Source: Planctomycetota bacterium (GTDB lineage: Bacteria; Planctomycetota; UBA8742; UBA2392). Taken from it: a stretch of 64,000 nt of DNA. Made by a program: the position numbers and the translations under genes. Location: assembly GCA_003576915.1 (NCBI GenBank), contig QEVF01000015.1:1-64000 (forward strand), read 5' to 3'. The notes under the pieces were generated by a model. The model was given only the letters and a program-made list of their open reading frames with translations. It was not told the DNA's origin and did no database searches. Of this stretch, positions 41,370-49,768 are shown piece by piece (positions within the stretch are counted from its first letter, which is position 1; each line of letters starts with the position of its first letter).

Positions 41370-42700
41370 TGGCCGGCCGCGCGAAGTCTCTCGCGCTTTC
41401 ACCGATATCGCGTCCCTTTGACGTGCGGCTGTCGCTGCCCGGCTCGAAGAGTTTTGCCAATCGCGCCCTGGTCTGCGCGGCCTTGGCCGGTGGGCCGTGC
41501 TCGCTTGCGAATCTCTCGCCGGGCGACGACACGGCGCTCATGCTCAACGTGCTGGCCGACATCGGCTGGAGCGTGCGCGGGCGCGGCACGAACGTGGAGT
41601 TGACTCCGCCTCTGCGGCCCAAGCCCGGCAGCGTCACGACGATCTTCACGGGCGCGGCCGGAACCGCCACGCGGTTTGCGTGCGCGCTTCTGTGCGTGAC
41701 GCCGGGGCGCTTCGTGCTCGACGGCAATGCCAGAATGCGCCAACGTCCCATGGCGGACTTGATTCACGCACTGCGGCAACTGGGCGCAAGAATCACCGAG
41801 AGGGGCACGGCCGGCTGCGTGCCGCTGGAGATCGAGGGCGCGAGTCTGCGCGGCGGCAAATGCGTTCTTTCAGGCGAGGTTTCCAGCCAGTTTCTTTCGG
41901 CGCTGTTGCTCGTCGCGCCCATGGTGGGGGACGGCGTCACGATTGAAGTTCGCGGCGAGCTGGTGAGCAAGCCTTACGTCGATATCACGCTCAACGTGAT
42001 GCGCGCCTTCGGCATGCCGGATGGCTGCATCGAACGCGAGGGCTATGGGCAATTCGTGGTCAAGCCGGCTTCGTACTCGTGCCAGCGCTACGAATGCCCG
42101 CCTGACGCCACCGCGGCAAGCTATTTCTGGGGCGCCGCCGCGGTCACCGGAAGCACGTGCGTGATTGATGGCTTGACGCGTCAAGACGTTCAGGGCGACG
42201 TGGGATTCGTCGATCTGCTCCAGCGCATGGGCTGCGAAGTGCTGGAGTTGCCAAACGGGCTGGGCGTGCGCGGCGCGGGTGAGGGGCACGGCACATCCTT
42301 GCGGTCCCTCGAAGCTGACATGGGCGCCATGCCCGACTGCGCGCAGACTTTGGCCGTGGTGTGCGCGTTCGCCGACGGCACTTCGCGCCTGACGGGTCTT
42401 TCCACGCTGCGCGTGAAGGAGACCGACCGCATAGCGGCCCTGCAGGCGGAGCTGAAGAAGCTGAATATCGTCACGCGAGCGGGCGCAGACTGGCTGGAGA
42501 TCGACGGCCGGGGCGCAATGTGGCACGCCCCTGCGCAGCGGGCGCCCACCATCAAGACCTATGAAGATCACCGCATGGCCATGAGCTTTGCGATTGCCGC
42601 ACTTCGCACGCCGCTGCGCATCGCGCATCCGGAAGTCGTCAGCAAGAGCTTCCCGGGCTTCTGGCAGCACTGGAGTGGCCTGCATGCGCACGCGGATTGA
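41369..42700 (+). CDS. aroA: 3-phosphoshikimate 1-carboxyvinyltransferase (EPSP synthase)
   Basis: Joins shikimate-3-phosphate and PEP, the sixth step of the shikimate pathway. 443 aa, usual length. Landmarks are LSLPGSKSFANRALVCAALA, the FTGAAGTATRFACALL glycine-rich loop, GNARMRQRPMADLIHALRQLGA, SSQFLSALLLVAPM, PDATAASYFWGAAAVTGSTCVID and VKETDRIAALQAEL plus TYEDHRMAMSFAIA. The ATG at 41369 overlaps the previous stop (TGATG), indicating coupling with the desulfurase; an upstream extension in frame is only a shadow. It ends eight bases from the convergent kinase gene. Confidence 0.96.
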   Translation: MAGRAKSLALSPISRPFDVRLSLPGSKSFANRALVCAALAGGPCSLANLSPGDDTALMLNVLADIGWSVRGRGTNVELTPPLRPKPGSVTTIFTGAAGTATRFACALLCVTPGRFVLDGNARMRQRPMADLIHALRQLGARITERGTAGCVPLEIEGASLRGGKCVLSGEVSSQFLSALLLVAPMVGDGVTIEVRGELVSKPYVDITLNVMRAFGMPDGCIEREGYGQFVVKPASYSCQRYECPPDATAASYFWGAAAVTGSTCVIDGLTRQDVQGDVGFVDLLQRMGCEVLELPNGLGVRGAGEGHGTSLRSLEADMGAMPDCAQTLAVVCAFADGTSRLTGLSTLRVKETDRIAALQAELKKLNIVTRAGADWLEIDGRGAMWHAPAQRAPTIKTYEDHRMAMSFAIAALRTPLRIAHPEVVSKSFPGFWQHWSGLHAHAD

Positions 42701-42708
42701 CGGCGATG

Positions 42709-44013
42709 TCAGGTTGCGAAGATCAGGATGAAGAACACCAGCGCCATGAGCGCCATGAAAGCCGCCGCCGCCAGCGCCATGTTGCGCTGGGCGGTGGCGG
42801 CTGCCAGTTTGTCTTCGAGGGATTTGACGCGGCTCTGCATCTCTCCCTGACGGGACTGTTCGATCTTCAGGGCGCGCAGCACGCTGCTCTTGCCGATCTC
42901 GATTTTGGCCACCTGCCGGGGCCGGTTGCGCTCCAGCAGGGCCTCAAGGTCCGTGAACAGGTTGTCGAGATTGGCGTAACGCTGGTCGGGCTCTTTGGCC
43001 AGCATGCGCTTGAGCACCGCAATCACGTCCTCGCCCAGAGAGGGCCGGTAGCCGCGCGGGTCGGGCATCGGCTCGCGCGTGTGTGCGAGCATGACTCTTG
43101 ATGGCGTGCCGTCGTACATGGGGCGGCCCGTGAGCATGTGGTAGAATGTTGCGCCCAGGGAGTAGATGTCGGCGCGGTAGTCCACGTTGTCCCGCCCCAT
43201 GGCCTGTTCGGGCGCAATGTAGTCGGGCGTGCCCAGCACCATGCCCTCAAAGCCCAGTTCCTTGTCCAGCTTGCTCTTCACAAAACCGAAGTCGCCGAGC
43301 TTCACGAGGCCCGTGCGAGTGACCATGATATTGGAGGGTTTGATGTCGCGATGAACGATGTCGAAGTCCTTGTAGTAGCGGATCGCGCGCACCACCTGGA
43401 TGAGGATTTCCACCGCGCGGCCGACCTCCATCTGGCGCCTGGGCGAATCCTGGATCAGTTCCTCAACGGTGCGGCCCTCCACGTACTCCATGGAGAAGTA
43501 GTAGTAGTCGCCTTCCTTGCCGACGTCATAGACCTGGATCAGGTTCTGGTGGGAGAGCTTGCCCACGATACGCGCCTCAAGCACGAAGCGCTTGCGGAAC
43601 TCGTCGTCGCTGATCCATTGCTTGTGCAGGACCTTCAATGCGACCAGCCGGTTCATGGAAATCTGGCGCGCCTTGAACACGCTTCCCAGACCGCCCTCGC
43701 CCAGGGTACTGACGATCTCATAGCCCTTGAACTTGAGGTCCTGCTTGCGCTCGCGGTCGCGGGTGAGCTGCTCGTGGGCCTTCTCGACGCGGCGGATGTC
43801 CTCGGGGGACATCAGCTTTTCGTTGAGCACAATCTGCTGCAGGGAAAGATTCTGGCCCAGATTGGCGCTGGCCTGCTGGCGCGAGCGGCACATTTCGAGC
43901 TGCTCGGCGGTGAGCAGCCCGTTGCGTACGGCCAGCACGCCGAAGTCCACAACGCCCAGCGTGGCCCTGTCGCGGGAGTCGAGGCCTTCGGTCATGGGCG
44001 GTGCTTCTTCCAT
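42709..44013 (-). CDS. Ser/Thr protein kinase with N-terminal helical domain and C-terminal anchor
   Basis: A 434-residue Hanks-type kinase. Residues 20-95 form a helical domain (DFGVLAVRNGLLTAEQLEMCRSRQQ...LVLNEKLMSPEDIRRVEKAHEQL-like) that parallels the one on the kinase at 19423-20526. The kinase domain has GEGGLGSVF, Lys127, HRDIKPSN with Asp223, DFGFV with Asp241, GTPDYIAPEQ and ADIYSLGATFYHMLTG. A coiled coil (about 380-410) and a C-terminal membrane helix (MALAAAAFMALMALVFFILIFAT) end the protein, placing the kinase on the cytoplasmic face. ATG 44013 has GGAG upstream; longer readings are unlikely. Confidence 0.88.
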   Translation of the reverse strand: MEEAPPMTEGLDSRDRATLGVVDFGVLAVRNGLLTAEQLEMCRSRQQASANLGQNLSLQQIVLNEKLMSPEDIRRVEKAHEQLTRDRERKQDLKFKGYEIVSTLGEGGLGSVFKARQISMNRLVALKVLHKQWISDDEFRKRFVLEARIVGKLSHQNLIQVYDVGKEGDYYYFSMEYVEGRTVEELIQDSPRRQMEVGRAVEILIQVVRAIRYYKDFDIVHRDIKPSNIMVTRTGLVKLGDFGFVKSKLDKELGFEGMVLGTPDYIAPEQAMGRDNVDYRADIYSLGATFYHMLTGRPMYDGTPSRVMLAHTREPMPDPRGYRPSLGEDVIAVLKRMLAKEPDQRYANLDNLFTDLEALLERNRPRQVAKIEIGKSSVLRALKIEQSRQGEMQSRVKSLEDKLAAATAQRNMALAAAAFMALMALVFFILIFAT

Positions 44014-44053
44014 CGCAACTCCATGGGTGGTCAAGCGCGTCCCCAAGGTCAGC

Positions 44054-44095
44054 AGATTACGAAAGAGTTTTACCGGTCGAAGGCCGGACAAAACT
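44054..44095 (-). promoter_or_regulatory. Candidate promoter/operator of the kinase gene
   Basis: On the minus strand TTCGAC (44081-44076), 16 bases and TAATCT (44059-44054) form a weak -35/-10 pair 41 bases before the start. An inverted repeat AGTTTT-ACCGG ... CCGG-AC-AAAACT (44066-44095) covers the -35 box. Confidence 0.35.
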
Positions 44096-44392
44096 GTTTC
44101 GGCGGTTTACTGACACACCCTTAGCAAATTCGGCCGTCGGGATTTCCCCCGGAAATGACGGTGGATTTCAGACCGCAGACTTTGGAGTACGCCCGGAGCG
44201 CACGCTCCCGTCCAAAAGCCGCAATCCAAAATCCAAGACACGCCGCAAGCTCTGCCTGACCCTGAATCGCCGATGAAAAGCCGTACCCGGCCGCCTCTCG
44301 AACCCGGCGAAGCCGAAGTGAACTCGGCCCGTCCCTGCCATCGAGCGGCTCCACTGCCGCCTGAGGTGCGCAGGCCGAGGTTCAACGGCTTG
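44096..44392. other. Gene-free stretch with two inverted repeats
   Basis: No supported gene. CCGTC-GGG-ATTTCC...GGAAAT-GACGG (44134-44161) is an eleven-pair stem with a 3-base bulge, and GGAGCG-CA-CGCTCC lies at 44195-44208. Either could end the minus-strand TPR/alpha-CTD transcript, but no T-run follows. The rest shows nothing I can name. Confidence 0.4.
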
Positions 44393-45691
44393 CTAGGCTC
44401 CGGACAACGAAAGGCCAAGTTCCGCCAGCTTCTGCTTGACCTCGTTGAGCGAGGTCTGGCCGAAGTTCGGCGTGCCGAGCAGATCCGGCTCTGTTTTGGC
44501 GGAAAGCTGGCCGATGGTCTTGATGCCGAGGCGCTCCATGCAGCGGCGTGAGCGCACCGAAAGTTCCAGCGTGTCGATGCTGCGCGCGAGCACGTCGTCG
44601 CCGCCGGGGGTAACCGGAGCGCCGCCCTTCTGGTCCTCGGGCGGAATGTAGGACAGCGCGTCCTCCTTGCGCATGCCCAGGCGCAGGCCCTTGGAGGCCA
44701 GGATGCTCTTGATTTCCTGCAGCGAGGTCTCGCCGAAGTTCTTGTACGAAAGCAACTCGCTCTCGGTCTTCAGGATCAGGTCGCCCAGGGTCTCGATCTT
44801 CATCTTGGCCAGGCAGTTGCGGGAGCGGACCGACAGCTCAAAGTCCGTCACCGGCGTGCGCAGGATCTGCAGGCGCTTGTCTTCCTTGCGCTCGCGATCC
44901 TCGTCGTAGAACATGTTCATGGACGCCTGTGCGTCACGCAGGTAAAGGCGCGCGCGCGGGTGCCGCGGATATTCCTTCAGGATGGTCTCGTAGCACTTCA
45001 CGGCCAGGTCGTACTCGCCTTCGTCCTCGTAAATCGTGCCCAGGTTGATCAGTACATCGACAGGGACAGGCGCGTTCTGAGCGATGCGTTCATAGGCCAG
45101 GCGGGCCGTGTCATCGTCTCCGGCGGCCTGCGCAATGAGGCCCAGCACGAAATTCAGGCCGCGGTGCGAGGGGTTCTGGTCGGCGGCGGGCTCCACCTCT
45201 GCAATGGCCGCGGCCAGCTCGCCACGGCGCAGCAGCAGCTCGCCGCGCGCCGCGAGAATGTCCAGGTGCTGCGGGTTCTTGAGCGCCTTGAGAGTCTTTT
45301 CGGCGTCGTCAAGGCGGCCCAGCTCAAGCTGGCAGCGGAACAGGGGCAGTCCCGCTTCCAGCGTCTTGTACTGATTGAACTCCGGCGCGAGTAGTTTCTC
45401 GGCGCGGGCAAAAAAGCCGGCGTCGCACAGGGCGCGGCCGAGGAAGTGCTTGGCGAAGTCGTGGCTGGCCTCCGTTTCCAGGATGGCCAGCGCGCGATCG
45501 GCGCGCCCCAGCAGATACAGCAGAACGCCCTGCCGCTCGCGGGCGGCGGTCCAGGAGGCCAGGGCATCCTCGGCCTGCCGGCGCAGGCCGGGGTCCTGGT
45601 AGAGAGTATTTCTCAGCTCCAGGAGAGCCTTGACGTCGGGAGTCTTGCGTTCAACAAGTTCTGCGAGGAAGTCACTCGTGGCGGTCGGCAT
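44393..45691 (-). CDS. TPR protein with two RNA polymerase alpha-subunit C-terminal domains
   Basis: A 432-residue cytoplasmic protein. Residues 1-275 are TPR-type helices (GDDDTARLAYERIAQNAPVPVDVLINLGTIYEDEGEYDLAVKCYETILKEYP). Then come two copies of the helix-hairpin alpha-CTD: DFELSVRSRNCLAKMKIETLGDL...NFGETSLQEIKSILASKGLRLGM and DTLELSVRSRRCMERLGIKTIGQL...NFGQTSLNEVKQKLAELGLSL. They closely follow E. coli alpha-CTD (LELTVRSANCLK, NLGKKSLTEIKD), keeping the equivalents of Arg265, Gly296, Ser299 and Glu302, and in copy 1 Asn268. There is no alpha N-terminal domain, so it is not RpoA. Probable promoter-DNA or regulator-binding adaptor; similar proteins are known mainly from planctomycetes. 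Confidence 0.85.
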   Translation of the reverse strand: MPTATSDFLAELVERKTPDVKALLELRNTLYQDPGLRRQAEDALASWTAARERQGVLLYLLGRADRALAILETEASHDFAKHFLGRALCDAGFFARAEKLLAPEFNQYKTLEAGLPLFRCQLELGRLDDAEKTLKALKNPQHLDILAARGELLLRRGELAAAIAEVEPAADQNPSHRGLNFVLGLIAQAAGDDDTARLAYERIAQNAPVPVDVLINLGTIYEDEGEYDLAVKCYETILKEYPRHPRARLYLRDAQASMNMFYDEDRERKEDKRLQILRTPVTDFELSVRSRNCLAKMKIETLGDLILKTESELLSYKNFGETSLQEIKSILASKGLRLGMRKEDALSYIPPEDQKGGAPVTPGGDDVLARSIDTLELSVRSRRCMERLGIKTIGQLSAKTEPDLLGTPNFGQTSLNEVKQKLAELGLSLSGA

Positions 45692-45859
45692 CCGGCGAAG
45701 CTCCGTGCTGGGGCCAATTCTGAATCGCTCGCGGGTCAGGCGAGGCGGTGGCCCTGAAGATTGAGCGCAAAAGCATAGGAATCCGGGAGATAAGCGCAAG
45801 GCCCCGCCCAGGGACCGGCAGGCGCCGCCGCGCCCCGGGTTGTTCCCGGTCCCGGGCGC

Positions 45860-47077
45860 TCACGGCAGTTCGTATTTGTTCACCTGCGTGAAGGTGCGTA
45901 CCACGCCGCCGGCGCCCGGCTGCCCCATCCAGGCCGCCACACAGTCGTCGGCGTCCAGGGCCAGCACCGGAAAGGTGCAGGTGTTGGCCTGGCAGAAGGT
46001 CTTGCTCAGCTCATGGGGGCCGCCCTTGAAGCGCTCTGCGTTGTCGCGGCTGGCAAAGGCCAGAATGTTGCCGCCCAGCAGGGTGCCGTCGTTGGCGGCG
46101 ATGAACACACTGTAGTTGTTGTCGGGCCGGCGGAATACGGCAATGGACGGCTGCCGGATGCCTCCGGTGCTGCTGGTATAGAGGCCGTTGGGCGTCGAGA
46201 ACACACTTCCGCCGTTGCGGGTGTAACTGGAGTAGAGCCCGCGGTCTCCGCCGGTGTCCTGGCCGATGAATGCAAGAAACACTTCGCCGTCCAGTCCGCC
46301 CTTCACCCTGGGTTCGGTCATGCTGACGCTGCCGCGCACCGCCAGACCGTCCGTGGAAACCTGGCCGAAATTCGAGCCGTTGTCGTCGCTGCGCAGCAGG
46401 CGCAGGTTGCGGCGCCCGGAAACCTGCTCTGACCAAAGCACGTAGACACGATCACTGATGTCGGTACAGACGTCGGGGCTTTCGGCGTTGGACCCGCCCG
46501 TCACATGGGGCAGCGGAACGGCCGAGCCGAAGCTGATGATCTTGCGGCGATAGAAGATGTTGCCTCCACTCTCCCACACCACGTGCACCCGGTTGTTGGA
46601 GTCCACGTGAATGCGGGGGCTGCTCTCGTCGCTGCCCGCCGTGTTCGTGAGGTTTGAAGTCGTGATCGTGCCGCCGGACGTGCGCGTCGCGTAGTACACC
46701 TCGCGGTTGGGCGCGTTGCCCTCTTCCCAGACCACATGCAGCGTGCCCAGGCTGTCCAACGCGCACTGCGGCTTGCGGCTGTCGTCGGTGGCGCTCACCA
46801 GCAGGGTGGCCGGCGCCACGAAAGCGCCGCCCACCAGGGCTGACGTGTACACCACGTCGTGGCTGCCGCTGCCGTTGGACTGGGCATAAACCAGGTGGAC
46901 GCGGCTGCCATCATAGGCTACGGCCGGTTCAATGGCGGCGTTGGCGGGAGTCAGAGGCTCGGGCGTGGGGGAGTTGATGGTGACCTTGATGGCGGCGCCG
47001 CCCGGCTCTTCTTCATCTTCCGGACCACAGGCCGCAATCAGGAAACAGAGTGGCAACAGCGGGAGGATTTTGCGCAT
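45860..47077 (-). CDS. Lipoprotein, sialidase-like beta-propeller
   Basis: A 405-residue exported lipoprotein: MRKILPLLPLCFLIAACGPEDEEE contains the lipobox LIAAC with the +1 Cys followed by Gly-Pro, so outer-membrane anchoring is likely. The rest repeats blade-like units (RVHLVYAQSNG..., TLHVVWEEGNAPNREVYYATR, RVHVVWESGGNIFYRR, RVYVLWSEQ...), each with the VxWxE/S signature of six-bladed sialidase/neuraminidase-type propellers. Catalytic Arg/Tyr sites of sialidases are not evident, so a binding role is more likely. It is transcribed alone or with the TPR/alpha-CTD gene 168 bp downstream. Confidence 0.8.
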   Translation of the reverse strand: MRKILPLLPLCFLIAACGPEDEEEPGGAAIKVTINSPTPEPLTPANAAIEPAVAYDGSRVHLVYAQSNGSGSHDVVYTSALVGGAFVAPATLLVSATDDSRKPQCALDSLGTLHVVWEEGNAPNREVYYATRTSGGTITTSNLTNTAGSDESSPRIHVDSNNRVHVVWESGGNIFYRRKIISFGSAVPLPHVTGGSNAESPDVCTDISDRVYVLWSEQVSGRRNLRLLRSDDNGSNFGQVSTDGLAVRGSVSMTEPRVKGGLDGEVFLAFIGQDTGGDRGLYSSYTRNGGSVFSTPNGLYTSSTGGIRQPSIAVFRRPDNNYSVFIAANDGTLLGGNILAFASRDNAERFKGGPHELSKTFCQANTCTFPVLALDADDCVAAWMGQPGAGGVVRTFTQVNKYELP

Positions 47078-47164
47078 GAGGGAACAGTCAGGGGCAAATC
47101 AGGGAGAGAAAGTGTAGCAAAGCAGTCGCGCATTGAAACGGCGCGACCACGCGGGCGTTGGGGG

Positions 47165-47404
47165 CTACTCGCGCTCGTAGGTGCCCTTGTCGCGCCGATG
47201 CCAGCGGGAGAAGCCAAGTTCTTTGAGGCGCGAAGGCGCCAGCTTGTCAACGCCGCCGCCGAAACGAGAGAGTTGCTTGCTTACGGGGTGCCCGCAGGTG
47301 GGGCAGTGGGTGAGAGGCTCGGCGCTGACACGTTGGAAAACCTCAAAGACTTCGTCGCAGAGGTCGCCTTTCTTCTTGGTGTGCTTGTACTCGTAGATGG
47401 GCAT
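47165..47404 (-). CDS. FmdB-like zinc-ribbon protein (variant)
   Basis: A 79-residue protein opening MPIYEYKH, the hallmark of FmdB/CxxC-CxxC-SSSS regulatory proteins, with CPTCGHPV at 36-43. The first cysteine pair of the ribbon is lost: KKKGDLCDEVFEVFQ has a single Cys. The tail LKELGFSRWHRRDKGTYERE replaces the usual Ser-rich end, a variant seen in several bacteria. Function is unknown in the family. The start at 47404 was chosen on the MPIYEY motif; an upstream ATG would add six residues. Confidence 0.75.
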   Translation of the reverse strand: MPIYEYKHTKKKGDLCDEVFEVFQRVSAEPLTHCPTCGHPVSKQLSRFGGGVDKLAPSRLKELGFSRWHRRDKGTYERE

Positions 47405-47460
47405 GGCTGAAGAATAGATCAAAGGGCCAGGGGCGGAAAGAGGGCCAGAGTGAGCCTCGT

Positions 47461-47491
47461 GTAATGTTTTGTGGCACGAACAAAACGTTAC
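47461..47491. repeat. Inverted repeat GTAATGTTTTGT / ACAAAACGTTAC
   Basis: Two 12-base arms with one mismatch (a G-T wobble) around the 7-base loop GGCACGA, in the gap between the divergent FmdB-like gene (57 bp away) and the lipoprotein gene. It could be an operator or an RNA hairpin; no T-run follows. Confidence 0.5.
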
Positions 47492-47585
47492 GTTGCGAAA
47501 TCGGCGCCGCGGCCATGGCAGGCCAACAAGTCACAAGGGCTTGTGCCGCATTGGTTTGTGGGCTTCGGCGGGGCTTGGGAAGTTT

Positions 47586-47601
47586 TGGCACAACCTATGC
47601 T
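47586..47601 (+). promoter_or_regulatory. Candidate sigma-54 promoter for the lipoprotein gene
   Basis: TGGCACAACCTATGCT matches the RpoN consensus at six of seven -24 bases (TGGCACG) and has GC exactly ten bases after GG with a T following. The start would be near 47612, giving a 64-base leader before the ATG at 47676. Confidence 0.5.
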
Positions 47602-47675
47602 TTGAAGGGCTTTGGCTTGCCGACGTTCGGCGGCCCTGAACAAACTTTTCGATTCCAAACCCTGGAGAAGCAGAA

Positions 47676-48227
47676 ATGAAGAAGACGATCCTTTCGATGC
47701 TGGTCGTGCTGGTTGCGGTTCTCGCGGTGGCCTGCGGTGGCAACAAGCCGGTCGGCAACGGCGGCAGCAACACGGCCGACGGCGGCGCCAAGTGTGGCGG
47801 CGGTGAGGCTGCCAAGGCCGATCCGGAGGCTCAGTGGAAGGCTCTTTATAAGAAGGGTGCCACTTGGGTCATGCACATGAACATGGGCATGGAGATGTGG
47901 CAGAAGACCGAGGTCCTCTCGGTGGATGGCAACAAGGCGAAGATCAAGACTTCGATGAAGATGAAGAAGGACGAGGAGTTCGCCAATCCGACCGAGAGCG
48001 AAGTCGAGTTCAAGAAGCCCGAAGGCGGCGAGGCCAAGCCAGATCCCAAGTACAAGAAGCTTGGCGAAGGCAAGGACAAGGTTGCCGGCCTCGATTGCAC
48101 CTGGATCGAAAGCGAGTACGATGGCAAGAAGAGCAAGAACTGGACCTCGGACAAGTTCGGTCTGGTCGCGAAGATGGAGAGTGACGCCGGCAAGATGGAG
48201 CTGGTTGAGTTCACTGAAGGCAAGTAA
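47676..48227 (+). CDS. Secreted lipoprotein, small beta-rich domain
   Basis: A 183-residue lipoprotein: MKKTILSMLVVLVAVLAVACGGNK has the lipobox AVAC with Cys20. A Gly/Asn-rich linker leads to a lysine-rich domain (GATWVMHMNMGMEMWQKTEVLSVDGNKAKIKTSMKM...GKDKVAGLDCTWIESEYDGKKSKNWTSDKFGLVAKMES). The layout, short beta strands ending in xxKIWxSxxFGLV-type sequence, resembles the two secreted proteins encoded next, so all three may be distant paralogues. Function is unknown. GGAG lies 8-10 bases before the ATG; a strong terminator follows. Confidence 0.75.
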   Translation: MKKTILSMLVVLVAVLAVACGGNKPVGNGGSNTADGGAKCGGGEAAKADPEAQWKALYKKGATWVMHMNMGMEMWQKTEVLSVDGNKAKIKTSMKMKKDEEFANPTESEVEFKKPEGGEAKPDPKYKKLGEGKDKVAGLDCTWIESEYDGKKSKNWTSDKFGLVAKMESDAGKMELVEFTEGK

Positions 48228-48249
48228 TTGATGAACCGGAGTTCTTCAG

Positions 48250-48281
48250 CCAGCCGCCGAAAGGCGGCTGGTTTCGTTTTT
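48250..48281 (+). terminator. Intrinsic terminator after the lipoprotein gene
   Basis: CCAGCCGCC - GAAA - GGCGGCTGG is a perfect nine-pair stem capped by a stable GNRA loop, followed by TTTCGTTTTT, 22 bases after the stop. Confidence 0.92.
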
Positions 48282-48339
48282 CGCCAAGTTGTTCCTGAGC
48301 TTGGCCCACGCTAGTCTGATTCATCCCAAGGAGGTACCC

Positions 48340-49662
48340 ATGCCGCGCCATTTTGCCTTTCTGGCCCTGGGGATCGCGTTGCTGGCCCAGACCGCCGCCG
48401 CCCAAGAGGCCTCTGATGCCTTCAATCTCTTTCGTGTCTCGGGCCGCGCCTGGACCACGCGCAGCGTTCACTGGGAACGAGGCAAGCCTGCCACAGTGAC
48501 CCTTGAGCGCGTCGAGGTCACTGATGTCCGCGATGACGGCTGCCGCCTCAAGCGCCAGAGATTGAACAGCTACGGCCTGCCCGAGGGTGAGCCCGCAACG
48601 GAGGACGTCGTTTTCAACGCGGCTTTGAAGCAGACCTTTGAGCATCCCGCGGACGCAAGACGTCTGAACCTCAGCGCGGCCGGGTTGTCCTGGAAGGCCT
48701 CAAAACTGACAAAGCGCGGCGACGCCTCCAACCTCGAAGAGAGCCGCAGTCTGAGGTATCCCGCTCTGCTTCTGCACCGCAGTGAGGTGCGGCAGAACGG
48801 TGCCACGATTGTCGAGCTGGTGGAGTTCCGCCTGGCCGAGCCGGACCCCTTTGCGCTTTACCGCCTGGCGGGGCGCAAGTGGGTTCACCGCATCACTGGG
48901 GCCGACGGCCAGGTCACATTCGAGGCCGGAGAAGTGACTGAAACGGGAGAAGCCAGGGCCAGGGTGCGGCTCTATGCCAGCGACGCCCAGGGCCAGATTC
49001 TGGCCGGGGCCAAAGAGAGTGAGCAAGTCATCGAGTTTGAGACGGCCAAGCCCTGGCAGGCACCGGCGGCTGGGGCGGGCGTCGAAATCAAGGATGCCTC
49101 GTTCAACGCCGGCGGGATTCAGTGGGCCGCCCTGCGCGTGACGGCAGCCGGAAAGGTCTCCCACTATGCTCGCAATTGGCCCGGCCTGGAGCTGGATGTC
49201 GAGGTTGGCGGCACGCGCAGGACTCTCGAGTGTTTTTACACGGGGCACGGCACGGGGCAGTTTTACGCCACGAAGGGGAATTTCGTGTTGGCGCGGGCAG
49301 CCACTCTGATGGAGCAGATGCCGCCCATCGTCAACTACATGAGGCAGGAAGTGGTCGCGGTGGGGGAGCGCGAGGGCACGCTGCGCATGACCACCTACGA
49401 CTCTGCCATGAACAAACTGGTCAGCAGCGACTCCAAGCTCCCGCGGTCGGGCCTCAAGGATAGTCCCCATCGGGGCGAGGAACCCGTGGAGGAGCTGGTC
49501 TTCATTCGAGGCAGTGGCGGCTTTTACTGCCTGCGGCAGAAGTTCTCGGCCGACGCCTCCACGACGACCATTTGGCTGCATTGCGGGGCTACCTTGAAGA
49601 TGCGGACGGTATCTCAGAATTTTTCGTTGGCGCATGATGCCGTGGAACTTCGCCTGCGCTGA
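48340..49662 (+). CDS. Secreted hypothetical protein
   Basis: A 440-residue exported protein. ATG 48340 is preceded by AAGGAGGT, a perfect Shine-Dalgarno sequence at ideal distance; it yields MPRHFAFLALGIALLAQTAAAQEA, a clean Sec signal with a type I cleavage site (AAAQ). An upstream in-frame start would lose this. The mature protein has two repeats of a unit opening FNLFRVSGRAWTTRSVHW and FALYRLAGRKWVHRITGADGQ, followed by VTEVxDDG-like strands, with TTTIWLHCG near the end. I recognise no family. A weak promoter (TTGTTC, 17 bases, TAGTCT) lies at 48289-48317. Confidence 0.72.
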   Translation: MPRHFAFLALGIALLAQTAAAQEASDAFNLFRVSGRAWTTRSVHWERGKPATVTLERVEVTDVRDDGCRLKRQRLNSYGLPEGEPATEDVVFNAALKQTFEHPADARRLNLSAAGLSWKASKLTKRGDASNLEESRSLRYPALLLHRSEVRQNGATIVELVEFRLAEPDPFALYRLAGRKWVHRITGADGQVTFEAGEVTETGEARARVRLYASDAQGQILAGAKESEQVIEFETAKPWQAPAAGAGVEIKDASFNAGGIQWAALRVTAAGKVSHYARNWPGLELDVEVGGTRRTLECFYTGHGTGQFYATKGNFVLARAATLMEQMPPIVNYMRQEVVAVGEREGTLRMTTYDSAMNKLVSSDSKLPRSGLKDSPHRGEEPVEELVFIRGSGGFYCLRQKFSADASTTTIWLHCGATLKMRTVSQNFSLAHDAVELRLR

Positions 49663-49768
49663 TTTCTGCCTGAATTCCGGCAGCGAGGCTTTGCGCCTCG
49701 GTGTGGCTTGGTTTGGTGATGGCGGCGGTATAGAATCTCCATGCGGGAATTTCGTGCGAAAGGCATCC

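Noticed and set aside
47470..47495. TGGCACG at 47472 as another sigma-54 -24 element
   Set aside because: No GC exactly ten bases after GG; TTGC lies too far. The site at 47586 is better.
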